From positions 4,393,967-4,457,966 of the forward strand of contig OZ022241.1 in assembly GCA_963978895.1 (NCBI GenBank): a stretch of 64,000 nt of DNA, in the 5' to 3' direction. The notes below the pieces were generated by a model, which saw nothing but the letters and a program-made list of their open reading frames with translations, had not been told where the DNA came from and made no database searches. Made by a program: the position numbers and the translations under genes. Shown here piece by piece: positions 1 to 22,000 of the stretch (positions are counted from its first letter, which is position 1; every line of letters begins with the position of its first letter). This stretch comes from Erpobdella octoculata. Its lineage: Eukaryota; Annelida; Clitellata; Hirudinida; Erpobdellidae.

Positions 1-154
1 TATTTTTTCACTTTTGAAATTTTTGGCGAACGTTTCATTTTAGAAAAACAATTTACAATCATAGTTTTGTACGAAAATGAAATAACTCAACCCAAAAAAG
101 TATTTTTCTAAATTTATTTAGCAATCTGAAAAGTTTAACAAATTATTTAAACAG

Positions 155-10530
<10,376 letters not shown>

Positions 10531-12372
10531 CAAGTTTTAAATATTTAGTTTCGAGTTTGCTTTTTGATAGCTTACTACGCTTGGTTAAGCACTATTATAA
10601 TCATCCAACGTCTATTATAAAACTTTGTTCATACATACCTACAACTCATGCTTAATTTTGCTCATTTACATATTCATGACAGTTTGCCCGGTTATTACAA
10701 CGTTCCAGAGTCGAGCCATCAGCGCCCCCTGTCACTCATATACCCGATCACGGGGTTAGTGTTTTAGCGCTTAATTTTTGGCCTCATTTGGTATTTATAA
10801 ATAAACTGAATAATTCGAGGAAATAGTGTATTAACAGTTAATTATAAAATCTTGTATTTTTTTTTAGTAAATATTAAAAATGCAGGAAATGTGTTTTGTA
10901 CTTTGATATATTTTTTAGAAACAAATGATGAACATTCTGCTTTATTTCGTCGTATAACAAGTTTTTTATTATGTACAAACCAGGTCAATGGGGGAAACGA
11001 ATACATCAAACAGCTACCCCCTCAACAGCCCATCAACAATCTCGACTTCGGGAAACGACTCCCCCGGAAAAATATTCACAATTGAATGTTTTTTTGAGAA
11101 ATAATATAATTCCTATTATTACCGAGATGTTTCACGTTTTATTTCAAACTGTCTACTAATGTTTGTTTATACGCTGATATTATCCAATATCTGGCGATTT
11201 TTCTTTAGTTTTGTTCGCTAATGCTTACAAACACAAAAACTAACTGACTTCTGCTTAGCAGCTTATACAACATTAACATTGACACTCGAAATCTGCGAAT
11301 TACTTGCGTATCTCGAGGACCACGAGAGAGCGTGTGTGCAATTTCCTGCGATGTTTATTAACTTTTAATCTACACTCTCGAATAGCGAACATTGAATGAC
11401 GCCGTTAATAGGGACCCAGTTGGTCGAGCACCACCAGTCAAAATCCCGCATGCGTTGGTCGTTGGCCACACTTTTTAGCATCTAATACTCTGTACACTAT
11501 TTTTTCTTCAAAAATGTTACTTAGATGATGTTCAAATCAGACTGTTGATTAAGTGACCCTGTTCAAGAACTTAAAGAGTTTTCTAGGACGAGGGAACAGG
11601 ACGAACGCACCCACTTCAGACGCCTTTCTTTTATTGACGCCTGCTTCCTGTTGTTTCTCACGATATGGTACTTTTCTTATCGTTCGAAAGTGCGTGTTTG
11701 TGTTACAGGATCCATCATAAATGCTTGTATTTACGTATAATCATTGTCGCCGACAGAGATTAAGCCGCTCTTTGAAGGATCAGAACAAATGATGCTTGAA
11801 CGCTTGCAACCACCGCAGCATCGTATCGATTCTATAAAAAAGTTGAACATGAGAGAGAATGTGTGCTATATAGTTATATACCGAAGGTTAAATCGAATAA
11901 CTTTTTGCCGCAAGACTTCTAGTTTATGTCAAATATCTCAACGGTTTATTAACCAAAGGTGGTTTTTGGATTGCTAATGAAGACTAGGAATAGAACAAAA
12001 AATGTCTTCATTTCCGATGAAATTTATAAACAGTAGTTTTATTATTGACATGTTCAGATGCTGATCACATCTATTTTCTGATATCTTGATTCTTTTTTTC
12101 CTAGAAACGAGTCAAGATTCCAATTAACTTTTTCTGTTTAAAACTCTTATTAAAATTAATGTGAAAGTGAAATGATATTTCAGGTAAAAACAATTTCTCA
12201 TTTTTATAAATAGACTCCTTCAAAGCATTTTTCAATTCCACGAAAGTATAGGATATTATTATCAACAGGAATCTGAAAGTCACTGAAAGTTGTAGAGATT
12301 TTGGGTGCAAGTTGTAGCTACTCTATCGGTTTGCGGTAAAGAAAGGCTCAACATCGTTCATGGAGCTGATAT
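10531..12372. other. Intergenic, no gene recognised
   Basis: This is the spacer between the myosin stop codon and the first channel exon. Short open frames (10852-11085, 11744-11977) show no family resemblance or codon signal. Upstream exons and the promoter of the channel gene may lie here, but I cannot place them. Confidence 0.6.
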
Positions 12373-15300
12373 TTGTTTACTGGGCACCTACAAAGACTTG
12401 GAAATATGCACCGATTAAGACAGATGATAAAAACTAGAACTTGCAAGAAGGCCAATTTTAGGTCGTGCATGCAAAACACTGATATAGACGAGTTTGGAGC
12501 CAATTATAGCTGTAGAAATGCTTCTGTATTGACCAACAGCCAAACAGGAGCCGTATTTTCAGTCGATGCTGATAAGAATTTAGAGACATTTAAGCTCACT
12601 GTGCCCGAACCAGCTTGTTCTGGCGGCGACGGCGACAGTGGCATCATCAGCGACGGGCCTGTTTTTGAATGCGACGCTTCTCCCGGCTACGATTATGAAC
12701 GCGATGCCCCGGAATCATCGAAAACCGAAATGTCCGGTCGCAGCCCTTCGGAAAACCGCCGGAGAGTTTCCGATAAAGTCTGTCGTTTCAAACCGTGTTC
12801 CAGCTCCTGTCTGAGTTTTAGCCGAGAAAAAGTAGATAATAGTTCTTTGGAGTCTTTTGTTGCTGTTGACGAACTTAATGGAAAAAAGTCAAAAGGACGA
12901 CGCGTGAGCGATAATAGCAGAAGTTGGTTTATATTGTTGTTGTTTCTATGCAAAAGTTAGTGCATTCGTTATACAAATCCTAATTTGAACACAGATAAAG
13001 TTTTTTTTTAAATAAATTTATTTTTTTACAGCAGTAATTAAAACAAGTTTAAAATGAATGATTTCAGAAAAAGAAAAATCACCGAATAATGAGAAGTCCG
13101 GAAATTCCGTTGAAGATGAAACTGACTACAACAGGAATGTGCAGAGAAACTATGACCCCTATTTTTATTACGAAAGAGACCATATGGAATCGAATTTCAA
13201 AAGAATCTGGTTCTCCTTCACGAGACAAACGACTCTCCACGGAATCAAGTACATCTTCGCCCAAGGTTCTTCCGCTCTGAGGAGGTTCACTTTTAATTAT
13301 TAAAACAATTTCGCAAAAAAATCTCACAAACTAATTATTAATTACATTAAATGATAGCGGAAGGAGAGTGTTGAGCAGAGTCTACTTTTAATTTCTGCTT
13401 TGTTATTAAATCCTTTATATTAATTTCACCGCCGGTCTTGATTGCTTGCTTGGATGTTTTTAACCTCTTCAGTTCCACCCAAATTCCAGAAAAAAAATTA
13501 AATTTTTTTCACTTGTTTCTCAGTCATAGGGATCTAAATAGACTACCAAAAAACTTTCAGCTCATTTGCATAATATTTTTGGCATAATTAATGATGTCCA
13601 TTTTGATGGACAGTGGGGCGTAATTGCACTAATGCTAATATTTTTGCAGCTAAAATTTTTTTGATTAAAACACACATTCTGCTGTCAACAAAGCCAAAAC
13701 GTTTGCTGTAATGATGAAAAACTCTAAAATAATATTTTAAACATTATTTCCATTCTAAATATTTAAACAGTTACAAAATAATTAAATTAATACTTTAAGA
13801 GTTACAAAATACTTAATAAAAAATACTTAAAAAGTTACAAAATATTTAAATAAAAGTACTTTAAATGTTACAAAATTAATAAGTGTATTATTTTGAATGA
13901 AATGCAGCAAAACAATTGCGATCTGCAACAATGCAGAGATGCACATTGCAAGACATGCACCTAAACCTAGTTTTGCCCGAGCATCCAGTATTTTTGCATC
14001 GCGAAGAGTTCTTGCAATTGTCCATTTCTGGCATATGCTTTGCAGACGACAAGCGACGGTGCACTGATGGAACCTGCTCACATATTCTCTTGGTAGGAGG
14101 TTGCTCATCCTCTGTGTCGGTTTCAGTACTTCCTTCCTTTGACGCGGCAAGGAAGGCTTCCGCAATATCCATTCGGAACCTTAAAAAGCTAAGGATATCC
14201 TTGCGTGCAGTACCAAGCTCAATGTTGTCAGCCCGATATCTAATCCAAGCATTTGTTAAAGAAAGATCAATAAAATGCATAAGGGTTCGAATTGTCCATT
14301 TCTTGGTCTTGGCCTTCATCCGGTAATGACTGAGCATGCGATCGCAAAGATCTACACCTCCCATCTTTGCATTGTATTCACGTATTATAACCGGCCGTGA
14401 CACATCAACATACTTTTTTCCTTTCTTGTCCCAACGACAGCAAAGATCTTCAGGAACAACACCATAACAGGCTGAAACTAACATTATCGGTTTGTTGTCG
14501 AACCACTTCACAAATGCAATTTTTTCATCTTGCCTAACAATCATATCATGCGCTCCACGACCCATTCTAGCAAGACTCTTATCATCGGACATCTTACGAA
14601 TCTCTTTAGGAACTCTATTTCCCATTATTGTCCCAGTTATGTAAATGTCCTTAGATAGCATATATTCTATCAAAGGGAAGCTGGTGAAGTACCGATCACA
14701 AAAAATATGTGTCCCGGCTGTCAACCCTTCTGCTAAATGTGCAATCACTGCTCCACCAACTCCAACTTTAAACTGATCTGGGACATGGTTGTATGTTCCT
14801 GCCCCCTGGTCTACAATAAAATCCAAAACTAAACCATTTGGACTGGCAAGGACATAATTTTTCAGTCCTATTGGATTTGGTTTGTTGGCAACGTACCGAC
14901 GAAGAGGACAGGCTCCTGTAAATGGAATCATTTGCTCATCAATACTGAGGTCACGACATCTTGGCAGTAGAAGACAGCCCTTTCGCACACGATCCATGAT
15001 GGGTCTAACTTTCCACAGACGATCTAATTTTTTATCATCATCTGTCACATCAGAATCAACAACAACCTTCAGGCTGCTTCGGATCTGAAAATACCGGTTT
15101 CGTGAGATGACATCAGCAATAGCCGGCAGTCTCAGTGTTTTTTGCCAAAACATATGCAGTTGGGGATACGATATACTAGACATAAGTATGCTGGCCCCGA
15201 TAAAGTGCTGAAGTTCTATTGCTGTAGTGTACAAGCTTTTACCGGTGCGACTGGTTGAGGTGATATTTGTGCAAAACGCCATGTACTCAAAGAACTCTTC

Positions 15301-17034
15301 GTCCAGATATTGTTTCATGTAATCCATTGTATTCCACCTTGTCCTCTCATCTACACTATCAGGAATATTTTTAAAATCAATAACGTTTGGAGAAAATTCC
15401 TCAACATGTTTCCACAACAAGCGCCTATTTGCAATGTTAGAAAGTGGCTCATCATCACTGTCATTATCGTTATCAGAATCTTTATCATCATCAGGCACCT
15501 CTTCATTCTGTGTTTTATTTTCAAGATCTTCTCCCTCTGATAAATCTGACAGATCTGAATCATCTCTATTTATAGCTTCCAACACATCTTTTAGTGAAAC
15601 TGTAATAAAAACAAATACAGGCATTTTACCCCAAAAACTCAATTTAGGAGAAGTGTCAATGAACCAAAAATAGACCCACTGTCCATCGTAATGGACAATA
15701 CATTTGTTTGACTTTAAAACTTGTGCAATTCATGTTAATTAATTATATTTTGCGTTAAAGTATTCCCAAGATCATAATAATAAATAATATAAATGATTTT
15801 AGCCTAAAACACAAGATTTTTAGGGAGAAATAGCAATATTTACTTCGTTGCTTCGAATAAAAATTTTTCCCTGAGTTCGTTGCCATTTTTGTAAACAAAA
15901 ACAATCAAAATGATTTATTTTTTAATCACCAGATGGTGCAACTGATATGTCTATTGTAATTTACAACGGTTTTGAAGTGTTAGCATGTTGCATTAATAAG
16001 AAGCGAATTTTTTTCGGTTGTCCATTGTAATGGACGCGGGATCTGAAGAGGATAAACCTTGAAAAGAGAATTTAACTAACTTCCCATTATTCAATCGAGC
16101 TCAAATTTGAAATATAGGCCCTCATGACAATGCATTTTATTGAAGTATAAAAACTTTCTAAATAAAATTAATTTTGAATAAAAAATAATAATTATCTACG
16201 TTTTAAAGCAAAAACAACTCAAACACAGTTATAGAGATTTTTTATTTAAATGCTGTTATTTAACTTCACTCGTCTCTCCGTTTGTTTGTTTGTCTGTGAT
16301 GATCAAATCTTAGAAACAAAAATTCACCCACTTTTCGACCACCTAGAGCTCTAAAACTTCCAGGAAAGCTTTATTCTGGATGAGAATACATGAATTAAAT
16401 GTTTCCGACATGAATTAGGCCTTAAATCAATTAAAATTAATCAAATCAAAATAATTCCTGCCATCTAGCGACTGTAATAAGTTGTTCATGTATAAGTCGC
16501 CAGAGGTCCAAAATAATTAAACAGTACGAATGTTTATTTATAAGTCGCCAGAGGTCCAAAGTATTTAACAAGATTGAGCGTAACGGTTGTTTTAGATTCA
16601 AAAATATTAGTTCGTTGGCTCAGATAAATTCAAAAAATGTCGTTTTAGATCAAATTTGCAATAAATGAGAAGTCGGTAAATCTGGAAACATAAAGGATTT
16701 GTTTGGAAAAAACCTAGTTTTTTGCGACTTACTTTTCTGATTATTAATTCAACAAGGTTGATGATATGAGTATATTGAGTAAAGGAGCTAACCAACGCGA
16801 AACATTATACTTGCTATTAACTTGCATTTTATTTCTGAATTCTACAACAACAAAAGGTGTCTGTGGTTTGTCTGCGTCACATTCTGCTTCGGGGTGTTCA
16901 TTTATCAGGTGAGGAATAGATTGCTCACCTACCTGGAATATCCGTCCAGCATCAATTTGCAGATTATCTACTCTAAAAGGCTGGAATTTCCCGCTGTCAC
17001 CATATGCAACTACAACGAATACCGGTCTGTGATA

Positions 17035-17088
<54 letters not shown>

Positions 17089-18961
17089 GTGATGGTGATG
17101 GTGATGGTGATGGTGATGGTGATGGTGATGGTGATGGTGATGGTGATGGTGATGGTGATGGTGATGGTGATGGTGATGGTGATGGTGATGGTGATGGTGA
17201 TGGTGATGGTGATGGTGATGGTGATGGTGATGGTGATGGTGATGGTGATGGTGATGGTGATGGTGATGGTGATGGTGATGGTGATGGTGATGGTGATGGT
17301 GATGGTGATGGTGATGGTGATGGTGATGATGATGATGATGATCATGATGATGATGATCATGATTAATAATAATAATAGACTGACAAAAGTGGTGGAAAGA
17401 GGACTGTACGACTTCATAAACAAGCAGTACGTGAACATGAAAGTTGAATCGTCTCAAAAACTAAGTCCTTCGCTGGAAGCAGGTAGATTGAAATAAAATG
17501 AAATGTTATAACATTTCAATCTTATTGCTGGTAAATGGTGGTGAAGATGTTGATGGTGAAAATGTTGACGGTGGAGATGTTGATGGTGACTATGTTGATG
17601 GTGAAGATGTTGATGGTAGAGATGTTGATGGTAGAGATGTTGATGGTAAACATGTTGAAGGTGGAGATGTTGATACTGAAAATGTTGATGGTTGAGATGT
17701 TGACGACGAAGATGTTGATGGTGAAAATGTATGTTGGAGATGTTGATGGTGGAGATGTTGATGGTGGAGATGTTGATGGCGTAGATGTTGATGGTGGATA
17801 TGTTGATGGTGAAAATGTTAATAAGAAAGATTTTTATTAGAAACAAAGCCAGAAATAATAAATGAAAACCTCACCGAGTTTTTACTGACGGCTGCTCATC
17901 AAAAGAACGATTTCATACTCAGGTAATAAAGTTCTCTTCGATAATTTAATTTTTGTCATTTTTATAAAAAAGTATTTTCCAAATTTATCTTAAATATTTG
18001 TCAAAAACGCTGGATTTTTATCTGTAAACCATCAGATACAAGCCACTTAGGGCAGTCATACACATGTAAGGCACTTCTCCCTCAGACTTATAAGTCATGG
18101 TGTGGTGACGCTGGCTGGTTTTCAACCGCCAATTTTTCGTTCACCAGGCCTATAAATGAATCGTTCAGAAGTTTGCAACTTTCAGAATTCACTTTCCAGT
18201 TGCACCTGGAATAGCGTGAGATGCGATATTGATTCCAACTTCTCCACCTCCCTGACCGACTCGGGTGTATGTTACACTTTCAACGGGAATCCTTCGAGAC
18301 GACTGGAAGTAACGAAGGCAGGTTGGTACACGTCACAGAGGTGGACATTGGTTGGATTGGGTTGAGATGGGATGGGTTGGGTCCAAGTTTTTTACCCATG
18401 TATGGATTTGGTTGGGCTGAAAAATAGAATTAAAAATGTAATAAAAAATGTTTATGGGTTGGGTTGGAAAATTTAATTTTTCATATGGGTTGGGTTGGAA
18501 AATTTAATTTTTCATATGGGTTGGGTTGGATTGAAAAAGTGGTGGGTTGGATCGCCAAAAATTAACCCATGTCAACTTCTGCTCGGTCATAATAACTGAT
18601 CGTTTGATTTTGGTTTATTGATTGATTCATTTGTTTCATATTGGAAGGAGCTCGTTCCGGACTTCAGATGATACTTAACGTGGAGCGATACGAGTACATG
18701 AGTGGTCCAGATCTCGAAATTGGAGTGAAGGTTATTTTTATGCCATATACCGATATCATATTATCATATATCGTCATCGTCGTTGTCGTCGTCATCATCA
18801 TCATTTTCACAATCTTCAACATCATCATCACCACCACCACCACCATCATCATCATTATCATCATCACAATCTTCAACATCATCATCATCATCACCATCAC
18901 CACTACCACCATCATCATCGTCATCATCACCATCATCATCATCACCACCACTACCACCACC

Positions 18962-18995
<34 letters not shown>

Positions 18996-19010
18996 TCATT
19001 GTCGTCGTCG

Positions 19011-19045
<35 letters not shown>

Positions 19046-22000
19046 GTCGTCATCGTCATCGTCGTCATCATCATCATCATCATCATCGTCTTCGTCGTCG
19101 TCGTCATCATCATCATCATTATCATCGTCGCCGTCGCCGTCGTCATTATTTGCACAATAATTTTGACTCGTCAGATCCTCATGCACGATCCAATAGAGAC
19201 AGCCTTGGTAAGAGACCTGGGCTTTGCCGTCTCCCCCGGCACACACGTCCTGGTAGGAGTGAAGAGACAGCAGATTGAAAACCTCCAAGAACCTTACGGC
19301 TCGTGCCGTCCCAACGCTACAGCCAGGTCAGACTGTCTGGCCTCCTGTGTTTCAGCTGAAGTGTTCAGCTACTGTGGTTGTCGAGATCCTCACATGAAGC
19401 CCGTGTCGAAATTCATTGACGGTGGGCCTGGAATTTGGACATTTTTATTTTTATGATAGTTTATAGTCCTTTAACCATGTGTTTTAAAACTGAATTGGCT
19501 GTATGTAGGAAGCACATAAGTACTTCCTGTCGTGGATCAAAGTTTGATCCTTTTAACTGTCCCTCCTCCTTTATCCAGGCTTCGGACTGGCTCGCAATTA
19601 GCGAGGCGGAGTTGATTTGGAAATTTGAATGGCGTGGTTATTTGTTTAGCGCTCGATTTTTTGTTTAATTTTTAAGGTTACCTGGATTTCATTTATATAA
19701 AAATGTTTGTGTGTATGTGTGCTAACCATTGATATATATATCAATGGTGCTAACTTTTTATCCCTTCAAATAGCAGCTCTTCAAGGATAAGTGAAATCAA
19801 AAAGATGAGACGATGATTAATTTTTAAAAAATTGCTAAGTAATGGGAACCAATAGTCGACGTTGATTTAGATGGGTCAGAGTCCAAGAATGTTTTAAACT
19901 TCCCCCCCCCCTTTAACAAGCAAACATGCAAACAAATGGCTTAACATACAAACAAATTATCATTATATATTCATATTGAAAATTTATTTTTAGCACAAAC
20001 TTTTAAATTGATCAAGTTTTTATTAAGGTATATTTTTATCAATCAAACAAGCAATTACAAGTTTTCATGGAATCTTGATGTGATATAGCCTGGAAATCAG
20101 CTGTCGTTAAATCACTGATTTGTTATTTTCAGCCGTTTGCTCGTTTGTAGTCTCATTTGCATGTGTCAGAAAAAAGCAAGGTATTTTAGCAATATTTGTA
20201 GTAAACCATATTTCTCAGGTGATGCAGAATATTGAATTTTTTTAAATAAATTACTATCAGCCATTTCTATCAAGGAAGCGGAATCGGAATGTGCTTGTCC
20301 CAGCCTCTGTCAGGTGACGACCTACGAACCCCTCCTCTCCTACGCCAAAATAACCCCAGTGCACTTCGAGCGCATGGCAGCTTGGTACTTAGCTGCTGGC
20401 GATGTTGACCGGGTCAAGCAAAGGTTTGCTTCGACTGCATTGTCATGTATTTGATCATTTTAGAGCATTTCAAAAGAATTTCTTTGTTTATATCTATCCA
20501 TTTTTTTAATTGTACTATTTTACTTATTTATTATTATCATCATTATTATTATTTTTTTTTATAAATTTTCACTCAGCTATGAAAAAGCCAGAGCCACTTT
20601 CGAGAACGTCGACCGGGCCAGTTTGCTCCACAATGAAAAACTTGTTACCAGGTTTTTAGCCACCTACGAAGAGCTGCGTTTCAATCTTTCAGAAATCCAT
20701 GCTGATTTAGAAGAAAATGGACAGCATCTAGAGCTGAAGCATCGAATTCATGTCGCATATTTAAAAAATCGCACTTCAGTCTCCAGAGATCTGTTCTTTG
20801 TCAATCAAAGCTTCCGTGACAAATTAGCACTGGCTGATAAGCTAAATCCAGATTTTAGCCTATGGCAAACGATGCTCTTGGATGCTGACTGCGGACTGGC
20901 AGGATTCTTGGACGTCAGAACAAATGGGTCAAATTATAGTCAATTAATTTTAAAACTTAAGGAGTGCTTTGAGAATGAAAACCTTTCGATGAAGTGCGAA
21001 GTTGATGATTTGGATCGTGATTTGTATTTCTCAGACAGAAGTGACATTTTGATCAGATGGAAAACTGTGGCTAAGGAGTTCTTGAAATTACTGACTAACA
21101 TGGAAAAACATTACACAACTATGTTGACCCAAGTCTTTTCTGACACGGAAATGAAACACTTTTCCAATGAAAGTTTCATTGAATGCACGTCCATTATAAA
21201 CAGCAGCGTCAGCTATTGGTTGCCTCTTCTGAGAGATCTTATCGATAATCAGTTTAAAAAATATCTCGGGTCAAAAGATTCGCAAAGCAAATTAAATGCT
21301 GCTAAAAAATTTGAAGAGTTTTTTAACCTAAACCTATTGGCGAAGACCGATGCAATGGTGCAGCCGAACTTTAAACCGTGTCAGTTTTTCTTAAACCACC
21401 AACCATTTAACAAGAAATATTTACATTTTGTTGATTACATTACAAAAGTCGGTAAAGCTCAATTGGATCAAATTTTTCTTGAGGACTTTCTCAGGAAAAT
21501 GGGTGAAAGTTTACAGAACACGCTGATTGGGTCAGTCAAGCCTTTAGTAAGAGCCCTTAAGGAGTTTTTATTACCCAGTAGCAATCTCACTAAAACTGAC
21601 CTTTTCATGCTGCTGCGATCTAGAGAAATCCGAGCAAACATGACATCATGGCGCTATCAAATAGAATCATTTCTTCATTATTATCGCCAACTGGCGCTAA
21701 AAATTCGAGATGTCGAAATCAACTTGGCCGGATCGTACACTTTTGCCTCGGCCATGGCTCCTCTGGACGACCAACAAATTCAAAAATTAGAATTAGTTGC
21801 ATTGGCTAAAAAGGTTTCAGAGCACGGCTCCTACAAGACAGTCGAAAAATGCCTGAACTTGTTGATAAAAAATGGATCGGAAGCTTTAGCTGGTATCGTC
21901 AGTGCTCTGTTTAACAAGTACATCGAAGTTACAGAAACTGATGGAGACTTGCTGAATGTGGCCAATCAGGAGTTTGAGTCTGCCAATGAAGAGTTGGAGG

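Noticed and set aside
12693..12953. Minus-strand frame 12693-12953
   Set aside because: Antisense shadow of the first channel exon, with no splice or family support.
13916..15673. Plus-strand open frames at 13916-14326, 14882-15088, 15310-15540 and 15434-15673
   Set aside because: They are antisense shadows of the piggyBac transposase.
18156..18199. Longer version of the channel exon, starting at the AG at 18149 or the one ending at 18184
   Set aside because: Those acceptors give a stop or the wrong frame. The acceptor before 18200 restores the conserved SCTW...C...F pattern in phase.
19435..19668. Possible Cys-containing exon of the channel at 19435-19668
   Set aside because: The sequence matches the dispersed SINE found elsewhere. 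The exon 20133-20180 instead supplies two cysteines in the correct phase.
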